In this document: piece after piece, positions 37,749-47,786 of the stretch
How the letters are laid out: each line of letters begins with the position of its first letter
How positions within the stretch are numbered: position 1 is the stretch's first letter
DNA from: UBA5951 sp012269555
GTDB taxonomy: Bacteria > Pseudomonadota > Alphaproteobacteria > Puniceispirillales > Puniceispirillaceae
Assembly (NCBI GenBank): GCA_038147755.1
Contig: JAYQTS010000003.1
Span: 186,001 to 250,000, forward strand
Direction: 5' to 3'
DNA: 64,000 bases
Translations under genes and position numbers: made by a program
Notes under the pieces: model-generated
The model's database searches: none
The model's input: only the letters and a program-made list of their open reading frames with translations
What the model was told of the DNA's origin: nothing

Positions 37749-38348
37749 ATGATTGAAAGTCTATACTTCTATATTTTTGCTGGGGTTACCTGTTTAGCTG
37801 GGTTGATGGTGATTTCCTCACGCAACCCCGTTCATTCAGTGCTTTTTTTGATTTTAGCATTTTTTAATTCTGCAGGTTTATTTGTTTTACTAGGTGCTGA
37901 ATTCTTAGCCATGTTGCTCGTAGTGGTTTACGTAGGTGCAGTTGCAGTATTATTCCTCTTTGTTGTTATGATGCTCGATATAAATTTTGCCGAATTAAGA
38001 GAGGGTTTCCAGCGATACATGCCTTTAGGGCTTGGTGTTGGCGGAATACTTTTAACTGAAATTCTTTTTGTATTTTTTAATCGAGAGGAAATGCCTAAAA
38101 ATATGAATTTAGTGAGTGAAGTGAGCAATACGCGCGCCTTGGGAAGAGTTTTGTATACGGATTATATTTATCTGTTTCAGGTGGCTGGATTAATATTGCT
38201 TGTTGCAATGATAGGGGCAATTACGCTTACTCTCAGAAGGAGAGAGAATGTTCGTAAGCAGTTGATAAGTACCCAAAATGATAGAACTCGAGAAGAAACT
38301 ATTCAGGTTGTGAAAGTTTCTAATAGAGTTGGTGTTAGGAAATTATGA
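37749..38348 (+). CDS. nuoJ: NADH-quinone oxidoreductase subunit J
   Basis: Five-helix membrane subunit (199 aa). SRNPVHSVLFLILAFFNSAG and VVVYVGAVAVLFLFVVMMLD are typical; the polar C-terminus is alphaproteobacterial. It follows nuoI after a 72-bp spacer. Confidence 0.96.
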   Translation: MIESLYFYIFAGVTCLAGLMVISSRNPVHSVLFLILAFFNSAGLFVLLGAEFLAMLLVVVYVGAVAVLFLFVVMMLDINFAELREGFQRYMPLGLGVGGILLTEILFVFFNREEMPKNMNLVSEVSNTRALGRVLYTDYIYLFQVAGLILLVAMIGAITLTLRRRENVRKQLISTQNDRTREETIQVVKVSNRVGVRKL

Positions 38349-38349
38349 T

Positions 38350-38661
38350 ATGATAGATATTTCTTTGTCCCACTACCTTTCCGTGTCCGCAATATTATTT
38401 GTATTCGGTGTATTTGGTATTTTCATTAACAGAAAAAATGTCATCACGATTTTAATGTCCATTGAATTAATCTTGCTTTCTGTGAATATTAATTTAGTAG
38501 CTTTCTCAGCCTTTACAGGTACAATTTCTGGTCAGATATTTTCTCTTTTTGTTCTTACTGTTGCAGCAGCAGAGGCAGCTATTGGGCTTGCTATCCTTGT
38601 AATTTACTTCCGAAATAGGGGTTCTATAGCGGTTGAAAATCTCAACGTGATGAAGGGATAA
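38350..38661 (+). CDS. nuoK: NADH-quinone oxidoreductase subunit K
   Basis: Three-helix MrpC-like subunit of 103 aa with the key glutamates in ILMSIELILLSVNINLVAF and VAAAEAAIGLAILVIYF. ATG 38350 with AGGA upstream is preferred; the in-frame TTG 38329 lies in nuoJ. Confidence 0.96.
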   Translation: MIDISLSHYLSVSAILFVFGVFGIFINRKNVITILMSIELILLSVNINLVAFSAFTGTISGQIFSLFVLTVAAAEAAIGLAILVIYFRNRGSIAVENLNVMKG

Positions 38662-38665
38662 AATA

Positions 38666-40600
38666 GTGCTTTATCAAGCTATTGTATTTTTGCCATTAAT
38701 TGGTGCGATTGTTGCTGGGATACTCTCAATTCGACAACAACATATGCCAGCTGAAATTATTACAGTTATTGGGGTATGTGCATCATTCTTATTATCTTGC
38801 TTTGCTTTTTATGATGTCGCACTGATGCATAATTCAATTACTCTAGAGATTGCACGATGGATAAATTCAGGCGACTTTATTGCCAACTGGACATTGCGTT
38901 TCGATACTCTCACTGTTGTTATGTTGATCGTTGTTACCTCTGTCTCTTCTTGTGTCCATATTTATTCTATAGGTTACATGCACCACGATAAATCGCGTGC
39001 TCGTTTTATGGCTTATCTAAGCTTATTTACTTTTGCCATGTTGATGCTCGTTACCGCCGATAACTTACTTCAATTATTCTTTGGATGGGAAGGTGTTGGA
39101 GTTGCGTCTTATTTATTAATTGGTTTTTGGTACCATAAGCCTTCAGCTCATAAAGCAGCAATGAAAGCATTTATTGTTAACAGGGTAGGTGATTTTGGGT
39201 TTGCGCTTGGTATATTTGTTATTTTTTATTTATTTGGTAGTATACAATTTGATCAAATATTTGCAAATGCATCAGAACTTACAAATATTTCAATCTCATT
39301 TTTAGAAATCGATATGCCTGCTTTAGAAGTGGCCTCGATTTTATTGTTTATCGGTGCAATGGGAAAATCGGCACAGCTTGGGTTGCATACATGGCTCCCA
39401 GACGCCATGGAAGGACCTACTCCCGTATCAGCGCTTATTCATGCCGCAACTATGGTTACGGCTGGTGTTTTTCTCGTGTGCAGAATGTCTCCAGTTATCG
39501 AATATGCACCACTTGCTCTGAATTTAATCACTGTTGTAGGAGGTCTTACTGCAATATTCGCTGCTACAATCGGAATGACTCAATTCGATATAAAGCGCGT
39601 GATTGCTTATTCAACTTGTTCTCAATTAGGGTATATGTTCTTCGCTGCTGGAGTCTCCGCCTATCCCGCAGCTATGTTTCATTTAACTACACATGCGTTT
39701 TTTAAAGCACTTTTATTTTTAGGAGCAGGTTCGGTCATTCACGCCCTGTCAGATGAACAAGACTTGCGTAATATGGGAGGTATCTGGCACAAAATTCCAA
39801 TAACATATGGCTTCATGTGGATTGGCTCTCTCGCTTTAGCCGGATTTCCTTTCTTTGCAGGGTATTACTCAAAAGATATGGTTTTGGAGGCCGCTTGGGC
39901 ATCTAATTCCTTTACAGGACAAATGGCATTCTGGTTTGGCTGTGCAGCGGCTCTGCTTACTGCTTTTTATAGCTGGAGATTACTAATTTTGGCATTTCAT
40001 GGAAAACCTCGTTGTAGTTCTGAGGTATATGACCATGTTCATGAGTCACCGCCTGTTATGATTTTTCCATTAATACCACTCGCTTTAGGAGCAATTTTTA
40101 CTGGATGGTTTGGGTATCAAATGTTTGTTGGGTATGATATGGAATATTTTTGGGGAGACTCTCTATTTATTCTTCCTGAACACCACGCTATGGAAGAAGC
40201 GCATCATGTCGCAGAGTGGGTGAAGCGTCTCCCAGTTATATTGGCTTCAATTGGATTTGGTTCTGCTATTTTTGCATATCTAATAATCCCCTCTTTCCCA
40301 AAAATATTAGTTTCCTTTCTAAAACCAATTCATACTTTATTTTTTAACAAATGGTTTTTTGATGAATTATATGATGTTTTATTTGTAAGATCATGTGTGT
40401 TATTTGGAAATTTTTTATGGTTAAGAGGTGACCAACGGACCATCGATGCTTTTGGCCCAAATGGTTTGTCAGGACTGGTTCTTAAAAGTTCTAGCAGGTT
40501 ATCAAAATTACAAACTGGATATGTGTATCACTATGCGTTTGCAATGATGATTGGTGTTGTGATCTTACTCTCTTGGTATTTTAGTGGGATTGGGAGATAA
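38666..40600 (+). CDS. nuoL: NADH-quinone oxidoreductase subunit L
   Basis: Largest antiporter-like proton-pumping subunit (644 aa, GTG start with AAGGGA 7 bp upstream). LFFGWEGVGVASYLLIGFW, the Lys in GAMGKSAQLGLHTWLPDAM and HAATMVTAGVFLV are present, and the C-terminal lateral helix region is intact. Confidence 0.98.
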   Translation: MLYQAIVFLPLIGAIVAGILSIRQQHMPAEIITVIGVCASFLLSCFAFYDVALMHNSITLEIARWINSGDFIANWTLRFDTLTVVMLIVVTSVSSCVHIYSIGYMHHDKSRARFMAYLSLFTFAMLMLVTADNLLQLFFGWEGVGVASYLLIGFWYHKPSAHKAAMKAFIVNRVGDFGFALGIFVIFYLFGSIQFDQIFANASELTNISISFLEIDMPALEVASILLFIGAMGKSAQLGLHTWLPDAMEGPTPVSALIHAATMVTAGVFLVCRMSPVIEYAPLALNLITVVGGLTAIFAATIGMTQFDIKRVIAYSTCSQLGYMFFAAGVSAYPAAMFHLTTHAFFKALLFLGAGSVIHALSDEQDLRNMGGIWHKIPITYGFMWIGSLALAGFPFFAGYYSKDMVLEAAWASNSFTGQMAFWFGCAAALLTAFYSWRLLILAFHGKPRCSSEVYDHVHESPPVMIFPLIPLALGAIFTGWFGYQMFVGYDMEYFWGDSLFILPEHHAMEEAHHVAEWVKRLPVILASIGFGSAIFAYLIIPSFPKILVSFLKPIHTLFFNKWFFDELYDVLFVRSCVLFGNFLWLRGDQRTIDAFGPNGLSGLVLKSSSRLSKLQTGYVYHYAFAMMIGVVILLSWYFSGIGR

Positions 40601-40604
40601 AATT

Positions 40605-42110
40605 ATGTTATCATCATGGCCTATTTTGTCCATAATTACATTCCTTCCACTGCTCGGAGTTCTGTTTATTCTGCTTGCAAGCGGGGACAGTAAGTCTTCT
40701 GAACATAATTGTAAGATGGTAACTATTTGGGTCTCCAGTTTTACTTTTGTTGTTTCTCTGCTTCTCTATTTTGGTTTTGACCCAGCTACAGTTGGTTATC
40801 AGTTTGAAGAGCAGTTTGACTGGATTGAGGGAAGCGGAATTACTTATCATTTGGGTGTTGATGGTATTTCGATGCCATTTATTTTGCTATCTACATTCTT
40901 AACACCACTTTCTATACTTGCTAGTTGGCATTCTATTAAACAGCGGGTTCGTGAATTTATGATCGCTTTCCTTGTGTTAGAAACAATGATAGTGGGCATG
41001 TTTGCCTCATTAGATTTGATGATGTTTTATCTTTTTTTTGAAGGTGTTTTAATACCAATGTTTTTAATCATTGGTATTTGGGGTGGGCCAAGACGTGTAT
41101 ATGCGGCATTTAAATTCTTTTTGTACACCCTTTTAGGTTCTGTGTTGATGCTTATTTGCATTATGATAATGTATTTACAAGCAGGAACAACAGATATTCC
41201 AGCGCTCTCTAATTTCAGTTTTTCATCGCAATATCAATTCTGGTTGTTTATTGGATTTTTTGCCTCATTTGCAGTAAAAGTGCCGATGTGGCCTTTTCAT
41301 ACATGGCTACCAGATGCACATGTGGAGGCGCCGACTGCAGGGTCAATGATTCTAGCTGGCATATTATTAAAAATGGGTGGTTATGGATTCATTCGTTTTT
41401 CATTACCAATGTTTCCTGATGCCTCTTTGTATTTTGCTCCATTCATTTTTGTTCTTTCCATTGTTGCAATTATATATACATCACTCGTAGCCTTAGCCCA
41501 AACTGATATGAAAAAACTTATAGCATATTCTTCTGTGGCTCATATGGGATTTGTTACTATTGGAATTTTTACCTTCAATGAACAGGGAATTACGGGGGCG
41601 ATGTTTCAAATGATTAGTCATGGTCTTGTATCTGCCGCATTATTTTTCTGTGTGGGAGTTGTATATGATAGGCTTCATACCAGAGAAATTAACGATTATG
41701 GTGGTGTTGCGGATGTAATGCCTAACTATGCTATGTTTTTCATGATAATGATGTTGGCATCAGTTGGCCTGCCAGGTACATCAGGATTTATTGGTGAAAT
41801 ATTGGTTTTGGTCGGTGCATATAAGGCAAGTTCTTCACTCGCCTTTTTTGCAGCAACAGGTCTCGTTCTTGGAGCGACTTATATGTTATGGCTTTATCGT
41901 CGCGTTGTGTTTGGACGAGCTGAAAAAGGTGAGGTTATTCGAATGCCTGCCTTAACTAATAGAGAAATAGGTATTTTAGTGCCGTTAACTATATTTATTT
42001 TGTGGTTTGGGGTATATCCTGCATCTCTTTTAGATATTTTGAATCCTGTTATTTCAACAATTAGTGATACGGTGTCGCAAACTCAATTAGTGGTATCCAG
42101 TCTTCAATAA
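40605..42110 (+). CDS. nuoM: NADH-quinone oxidoreductase subunit M
   Basis: Antiporter-like proton-pumping subunit, 501 aa. YLFFEGVLIPMFLIIGIWG, KVPMWPFHTWLPDAHVEAP and SSVAHMGFVTIG are diagnostic. GGGAG 8 bp before ATG 40605 supports this start rather than 40584, which overlaps nuoL. Confidence 0.98.
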   Translation: MLSSWPILSIITFLPLLGVLFILLASGDSKSSEHNCKMVTIWVSSFTFVVSLLLYFGFDPATVGYQFEEQFDWIEGSGITYHLGVDGISMPFILLSTFLTPLSILASWHSIKQRVREFMIAFLVLETMIVGMFASLDLMMFYLFFEGVLIPMFLIIGIWGGPRRVYAAFKFFLYTLLGSVLMLICIMIMYLQAGTTDIPALSNFSFSSQYQFWLFIGFFASFAVKVPMWPFHTWLPDAHVEAPTAGSMILAGILLKMGGYGFIRFSLPMFPDASLYFAPFIFVLSIVAIIYTSLVALAQTDMKKLIAYSSVAHMGFVTIGIFTFNEQGITGAMFQMISHGLVSAALFFCVGVVYDRLHTREINDYGGVADVMPNYAMFFMIMMLASVGLPGTSGFIGEILVLVGAYKASSSLAFFAATGLVLGATYMLWLYRRVVFGRAEKGEVIRMPALTNREIGILVPLTIFILWFGVYPASLLDILNPVISTISDTVSQTQLVVSSLQ

Positions 42111-42127
42111 AAGGAAACTTGTAAATT

Positions 42128-43585
42128 ATGCTGTTTACGCAAATGACATTTCAGGCTGCACTACCAGAATATATCTTGGCTGTGATAGCTCTAAGCCTTG
42201 TTTTGATGGCCGCCTTTTTTGATGATAACAATAGTTCGAGAAGGTTTGTAAAATTAACTGCTTTGTCTGGTTATGGACTAGCATTCCTCGCAATTTTTGC
42301 ACTTCCTTCAGAAAGTCAGTCTATTTATTTAGGATTATTTAAGATAAATAATTTTCTTATTTACATGAAAGGATTGGTTCTTATTGGCGCCTTTTTTGCC
42401 TGCTGGATGGTAAGTGATAATTGGTTGGATGGTATTGAAAAACCTGAATATCATGTTCTCATAATGTTAGCTACCCTAGGCATGCTACTAATGATTTCAG
42501 CTAATGATCTTATTTCGCTATATATGGGGTTAGAATTACAGTCGTTACCGCTTTATGTTATAGCAGCTATTAATACTCGTTCTCTAAAATCATCTGAGGC
42601 AGGTTTAAAATATTTTCTCTTGGGTGCACTTTCGTCTGGCATGCTTCTCTACGGCTCTTCATTAATATATGGATTCACAGGGTTTACTAATTTTGACCAA
42701 ATATCTTCTTTTATTGAACAAAATGGTGCAACCCCTGGGATTATTGTCGGTGTCGTATTCTTAATTTCAGGGTTAGCATTTAAAATTTCTGCAGCACCAT
42801 TCCACATGTGGACACCAGATGTATATGAGGGCGCGCCAACTCCAGTGACGGCTTTATTTGCTATTGTACCTAAAATTGCCGCAATTACTTTATTGTTGAA
42901 TGTAACTCACTTTTTATTTGCTGATATTAGGTTTGAATGGATGCAAGTAATAATTGTAATTTCAGTTGCTTCTATGGTTATCGGTGCCTTTGGTGCAATT
43001 ATGCAAAAGGACCTAAAGAGGATGATGGCCTATTCATCTATCGCACATATGGGATATGCCCTTACAGGAATTGCAGCTGGGTCACAGCAAGGTGCGGCAG
43101 GTGTTTTAATTTATATGACGACTTATATATTTATGGGGGCGGGTACATTTTCTATTATTTTAATGTTGAGGCGTGACGGATTGCCTGTTCACAAGTTATC
43201 TGATCTTTCAGGTCTTGCATCTACTCATCCTTTTTGGGCTTTTGGATTATTGATATTTATGTTTTCAATGGCAGGTATTCCACCATTAGCTGGATTTTTC
43301 GCAAAATGGTACGTTTTCTTGGCAGCTGTGAATGCTGGATTGATACCACTTGCTATAATTGGCGTGATAACATCTGTTATCGGCGCATTTTATTATCTAC
43401 GTATAATTAAGCTGATGTATTTTGATGATGTTGATCAGACACTAGATAATAGTGCACCAAAAGAAAATATTATTATTCTTTCTTTGTCAATTACTGTGAC
43501 AGTCTTATTTCTATTAATTATTGGTCCTCTTCGTGAATGGAGCTACTTTGTCGCACAGAATTTTCCTGTTTCCGGACTATTATAA
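42128..43585 (+). CDS. nuoN: NADH-quinone oxidoreductase subunit N
   Basis: Third antiporter-like subunit, 485 aa. LYMGLELQSLPLYVIAA, FKISAAPFHMWTPDVYEG and MMAYSSIAHMGYALTG mark the proton channel. Last complex I gene; birA starts 12 bp later. Confidence 0.98.
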   Translation: MLFTQMTFQAALPEYILAVIALSLVLMAAFFDDNNSSRRFVKLTALSGYGLAFLAIFALPSESQSIYLGLFKINNFLIYMKGLVLIGAFFACWMVSDNWLDGIEKPEYHVLIMLATLGMLLMISANDLISLYMGLELQSLPLYVIAAINTRSLKSSEAGLKYFLLGALSSGMLLYGSSLIYGFTGFTNFDQISSFIEQNGATPGIIVGVVFLISGLAFKISAAPFHMWTPDVYEGAPTPVTALFAIVPKIAAITLLLNVTHFLFADIRFEWMQVIIVISVASMVIGAFGAIMQKDLKRMMAYSSIAHMGYALTGIAAGSQQGAAGVLIYMTTYIFMGAGTFSIILMLRRDGLPVHKLSDLSGLASTHPFWAFGLLIFMFSMAGIPPLAGFFAKWYVFLAAVNAGLIPLAIIGVITSVIGAFYYLRIIKLMYFDDVDQTLDNSAPKENIIILSLSITVTVLFLLIIGPLREWSYFVAQNFPVSGLL

Positions 43586-43597
43586 TTAGGGGCATTT

Positions 43598-44365
43598 ATG
43601 ATTGATAGTAATTTGAAAAAGTGGGAGTTACATACCAGGGGGGCATGTACTTCTGCTTTGGATGTAGCGAGGGAATTTATTGAAAAGACAGAATTACTCC
43701 CTGAGGGAAATGCATTCTTAGTATCTGAACAAACAAAAGGTCGTGGTCGGATGAACAGAGTTTGGATTTCACATAAAAATGATGGGATGTATTTATCTGT
43801 GATTTTATCTCCAAAACGCCCTCACTCCGAATGGCCAACTTTATCATTTGTTGCTTCTCTTGCAGCATTACAAACAATAAATTCTATTTGCCCAAGCGTT
43901 CCTGCAAGTCTAAAATGGCCAAATGATTTGATGGCAAATAACAAAAAAATGGGAGGGATTCTTCTCGAAGCAGATGGTCCCCATGCAATATTAGGTTGTG
44001 GTATTAATATTAAAAACGCACCAAAAATATTGGATTCCTTAGTGTCATCTACAGATATATCGGAATATCAATCTGTTTTGCCTGACGCAAAACAACTTGC
44101 TGATTGTTATCTTTTAAATTTAGAAAATTTGTATCAAATTTGGCAAGAATGTGGACCAGCACCTTTATTAGCAAGGTGGCAAGACAAATCAAATATTATT
44201 GGCAGGAATTTAACTGTGCAACTATGCGATAGGTCTATTACAGGTATATGCGATGCTTTGGAACCGGATGGTCGTTTAAATTTAGTTGATATCGACGGTA
44301 ATGTTCATCTTATCACGTTAGGAGATGTGGTGCTGATGGGAGAGGTCAATGCTTCTAACAATTGA
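43598..44365 (+). CDS. birA: biotin-[acetyl-CoA-carboxylase] ligase
   Basis: Attaches biotin to carboxyl-carrier proteins. Biotin-AMP loop QTKGRGRMNRVW, SLKWPNDLM and KKMGGILLE lie in the catalytic domain; no N-terminal DNA-binding domain, so it does not act as biotin repressor. 255 aa. It overlaps coaX by 17 bp. The nuoN-birA-coaX-rnj order is conserved in Alphaproteobacteria. Confidence 0.95.
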   Translation: MIDSNLKKWELHTRGACTSALDVAREFIEKTELLPEGNAFLVSEQTKGRGRMNRVWISHKNDGMYLSVILSPKRPHSEWPTLSFVASLAALQTINSICPSVPASLKWPNDLMANNKKMGGILLEADGPHAILGCGINIKNAPKILDSLVSSTDISEYQSVLPDAKQLADCYLLNLENLYQIWQECGPAPLLARWQDKSNIIGRNLTVQLCDRSITGICDALEPDGRLNLVDIDGNVHLITLGDVVLMGEVNASNN

Positions 44366-45138
44366 TTGTGGAAACACGCATGTTGTTTTTGGTATCTTTG
44401 AGCATTCTGATTTATCTTATAGTTGGCGAATAGATACATTAGCTACCAATAACAAAGAACATTTTTTTGAGACTTTTAAAGAAAAGTTAAAAAATCTAAA
44501 TATTACGATAAAGCATATTAAATATGTTATACTTGCTTCTGTTGTTAACGAAGCTGAGTCTTGTTTTAATTTTTTTGAAAAGTCACTTTCAATACCAGTT
44601 ATATCTATTTCAAGTTCTTTATTGAAGTTACCCATTACAATAGATTTGCTTGAGCCTTCTCAAGTGGGTGCTGATAGATTGGTTAATGCTGTTGCCGGGT
44701 CATCTTTAACACAATCTGATGTAATCATTGTAGATTTTGGAACCGCTACCACATTTGATATTGTAACAATGGTCTCTGGTATGCCTATTTATAAAGGTGG
44801 AATAATTGCTCCTGGCGTTAACTTATCATTGGAGGTTCTAACCAGAGCAGCGTCAAAACTTCCAAAAATAGATCTTTCTATTCATCCTAGTAAAGTATCA
44901 GTAATAGGCAAAAAATACTGTAGATGCTATGTGGTCTGGTATTATATGGGGATATGTGGGATTGATTGAAGGTATCATTCATAGAATTGAAGTTGAAACG
45001 GGAAATAGCTTTCGAATTATCGCGACAGGTGGACTTGCATCATTGTATTTACCATACTGTGAACTAATTAAATGGCAGGAACCTAATTTAACTTTATTAG
45101 GTCTAAAACAGATCGCAGAGATTAATGGGTATAGATAG
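44349..45138 (+). CDS. coaX: type III pantothenate kinase CoaX (one frameshift)
   Basis: First step of CoA synthesis, CoaX (ASKHA-fold) type. LTIDCGNTHVVFGIF (phosphate 1), GADRLVNAVAG, VDFGTATTFDIV and YKGGIIAPGV are intact. An extra A in the run at 44910-44915 breaks the frame; removing it restores KNTVDAMWSGIIWGY, then GLIEGII, and ATGGLASLY with a stop at 45138 (about 262 aa). Confidence 0.95.
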
Positions 45139-46800
45139 ATGAATTTTTTAGATAGTGAACTTATTTTTATCCCTTTGGGTGGTTCTGGCGAAATTGGAAT
45201 GAATGCAAATTTATATCATTATCAATCTGATTGGTTAATGATTGATCTTGGAATTAGCTTTAGTGATGAAACAACACCAGGTGTTGATATTATTTTACCA
45301 GATATCAGGTTTGCTGAAGAGCAAAAAGTGAACATTAAAGCAATTATTTTAACGCATGCTCATGAAGACCATTTTGGCGCAGTGCCGTATTTATGGGAAA
45401 AACTAAATGTACCAATTTATGGCACTCCTTTTACAATAGCTTTATTAAAGCGAAAATTGGAAGAGGCAAAAATATCAGATGATATCCCCTTAAATGTAAT
45501 TGATTATAACGTTGATTATAAATTTGGTGCATTCACGGTTGAGTTTGTGGCTTTATCTCATTCAATACCTGACCCCGCAGCAATAGTATTAAAGACAGAT
45601 AAGGGTCAAATATTACATACGGGAGACTGGAAGTTTGATGAAACACCTATGGTAGGAAATAAAACAGATGTCCAAAAGCTGAAGCGAATAGGTGATGAGG
45701 GTGTAATAGCCCTTATTGGTGACTCAACTAATGCACTGATAGATGGGAGGACTCCATCAGAGAGCGTCGCTCGTGAGGGATTAACCAAAGTAATCGCAAA
45801 TTCGAAATTTACTGTAGCGGTAACGTGTTTTGCAAGTAATATAGCAAGGATAAGTTCAATTATTTCAGCTGCAAATGAAAATAATAGACATGTCTGCGTA
45901 GTTGGACGTGCGCTTCATCGCTCAATAGCTGCAGCAAGAGAAACAGGATATCTTGACAATATTCCTGATTTTGTATCTGAAGTTGATGCTGGTTTGATGC
46001 CAAGAGAAAATCTAGTAATTATTTGCACCGGCTCGCAGGGAGAAACAAGGGCTGCACTTGCAAAAATTTCTAATGGAATGCATGAAAATATTAAACTCCA
46101 AACTGGGGATACCGTGATTTTTTCTTCTCGTCAAATTCCAGGCAATGAAAATGCAATAGCAAGAGTGCAAAACCAATTCTTGCGCCAGAAAATAAATATA
46201 ATTACCGATGAAGATGCAATGGTGCATGTATCTGGACACCCTGCAAGAGATGAGTTGATAGATTTATATAATATTATTCGGCCACAAATTGCTATACCAG
46301 TTCATGGAACTGCGAGGCATCTTGACGCTCATGCAAAATTAGCTGCTTCCTGTCAGGTTCCCGAAATCCATATTCCAGAAAACGGAAACATAATTAGCTT
46401 AAAGAATAATAGTATAAAAGTTGTTGATAAAATTCCAGTCTCTCAATTTACCCAGGGTTCTGGAAGTATCATAGATTTGCAGTCTGATATGTTGCGATCC
46501 AGAAGGCAAATGCTTTGGAACGGTTCTGTCAGTGTTTCTGTATTATTAGATAAAATGGGCTCTTTAATGCAGGCGCCTACAGTAACCCAGGATGGGGTTT
46601 GCATGGGTGAAGAAGAAAGTGATTATTTAGCTGATATTAGTCTATTAGTGGATACTCAGCTGGAAAAAACAAATAAAAATCTTCTCAATGATGACAGTGC
46701 TGTCCAAACTCTGATTATTGGCAAAGTAAAAAGTGCTACAAAATCTCGTTTTCGCATTAGGCCCAAGGTTCACGCTCATATAATACGCATTGCTGGGTAG
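45139..46800 (+). CDS. rnj: ribonuclease J
   Basis: Metallo-beta-lactamase/beta-CASP RNase with 5'-3' exo- and endonuclease activity in mRNA and rRNA processing. Zinc ligands in LTHAHEDHFGA (His73, His75, Asp77, His78), GDWKFDETP, GSQGE and HVSGHPARDEL, then VHGTARHL. 553 aa. ATG directly follows the coaX stop. Confidence 0.96.
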   Translation: MNFLDSELIFIPLGGSGEIGMNANLYHYQSDWLMIDLGISFSDETTPGVDIILPDIRFAEEQKVNIKAIILTHAHEDHFGAVPYLWEKLNVPIYGTPFTIALLKRKLEEAKISDDIPLNVIDYNVDYKFGAFTVEFVALSHSIPDPAAIVLKTDKGQILHTGDWKFDETPMVGNKTDVQKLKRIGDEGVIALIGDSTNALIDGRTPSESVAREGLTKVIANSKFTVAVTCFASNIARISSIISAANENNRHVCVVGRALHRSIAAARETGYLDNIPDFVSEVDAGLMPRENLVIICTGSQGETRAALAKISNGMHENIKLQTGDTVIFSSRQIPGNENAIARVQNQFLRQKINIITDEDAMVHVSGHPARDELIDLYNIIRPQIAIPVHGTARHLDAHAKLAASCQVPEIHIPENGNIISLKNNSIKVVDKIPVSQFTQGSGSIIDLQSDMLRSRRQMLWNGSVSVSVLLDKMGSLMQAPTVTQDGVCMGEEESDYLADISLLVDTQLEKTNKNLLNDDSAVQTLIIGKVKSATKSRFRIRPKVHAHIIRIAG

Positions 46801-46817
46801 CTTGGAAGGTAAGTATC

Positions 46818-47048
46818 GTGGACTTTGTTTCATCAGCGGTTGTATATATATTACTTTGGTGGTGGATATTCTTAATGGCTCTGCCATTTGGGAGTGCGCC
46901 TCCAAAAAACCCAGTATTTGGTCATGCGAGTTCTGCCCCAGACAATCCAAGTATTTTAAAAAAAATTATAGCAACAACTCTAATTTCTGTAATTGCCTTC
47001 ATTATTGTTAAATTAGTTATCGAATCAGAAATTATGGCCTTCAACTAA
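46818..47048 (+). CDS. DUF1467 family membrane protein
   Basis: 76-residue protein of a family found almost only in Alphaproteobacteria next to rnj. Two membrane helices (about residues 6-25 and 50-68), with WWWIFLMALPFG and the Pro-rich linker SAPPKNP between. GTG start with GGAAGG 8 bp upstream. Function unknown. Followed by a strong terminator. Confidence 0.85.
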   Translation: MDFVSSAVVYILLWWWIFLMALPFGSAPPKNPVFGHASSAPDNPSILKKIIATTLISVIAFIIVKLVIESEIMAFN

Positions 47049-47050
47049 AA

Positions 47051-47078
47051 AAAACAAGGCTTTGTGCCTTGTTTTTTT
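47051..47078 (+). terminator. Rho-independent terminator of the nuo-birA-coaX-rnj cluster
   Basis: AACAAGGC (47053-47060), loop TTTGT, GCCTTGTT, then a run of T. This is the strongest terminator in the window and closes a polycistron of about 17 genes. Confidence 0.9.
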
Positions 47079-47306
47079 CTATACCACTAAATGTAGTATT
47101 TTTCTCCCTAAACTCGGACCCACTTTTCAACAAGCTCCGATTTAATAATGATAAAAGATTGTGCGGAAGCTGTCACTATAAAAAAGCTCTATTATTGTAT
47201 GGTGGAATAGAATTTTATTAAAATCTAGTTTAATGTTTTTGAAACATGTTTATAACTAAAAAAGAATTGATTCCATTTTTTTCATTTTTGTAATTGAGGA
47301 TTAAAG

Positions 47307-47786
47307 TTGGCATTGGACATACTAATCTCAAGTGACCATGGTGGTGTAAATCTTAAATCCATATTGGTTTCTCATCTAAAGACTAACGGTTTTAATGTTA
47401 GAGATCTCGGGCCTTATGAGGCGGGTGCTTCTGTTGATTATCCGGATTATGCAGCAAAATTAGCAAATGAAATGCAACAATATAATTTTAAAGGTATCCT
47501 TATATGCGGTTCTGGGATAGGAATGTCTATTGCAATAAATCGCTATGAATGGGTCAGAGGAGCATTAGTTCACGATGAAACAACTGCTAGACTTTGCCGA
47601 GAGCATAATGATGCAAATGTTATTTTTCTAGGAGAGCGGATACTAGGAGAATTAACGGCAATTTCTTGTGTTAATATATTCTTAAATACAAGTTTTTTAG
47701 GGGGTCGCCACCAAAAACGTATAAATAAACTGAGAAACTCAAAAATGATTATGCCGCCACAGGAGAATAAAAATGCGTCAGGATAA
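47307..47786 (+). CDS. rpiB: ribose-5-phosphate isomerase B
   Basis: Isomerises ribose-5-phosphate and ribulose-5-phosphate. ISSDHGGVNLKSILVSHL, DYPDYAAKLA and the catalytic cysteine in ILICGSGIGMSIAINR are clear; HNDANVIFLGERILG closes the site. 159 aa, TTG start with GAGGA 6 bp upstream. The 3' end overlaps glyA by 14 bp; this gene pair is conserved in Alphaproteobacteria. Confidence 0.93.
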   Translation: MALDILISSDHGGVNLKSILVSHLKTNGFNVRDLGPYEAGASVDYPDYAAKLANEMQQYNFKGILICGSGIGMSIAINRYEWVRGALVHDETTARLCREHNDANVIFLGERILGELTAISCVNIFLNTSFLGGRHQKRINKLRNSKMIMPPQENKNASG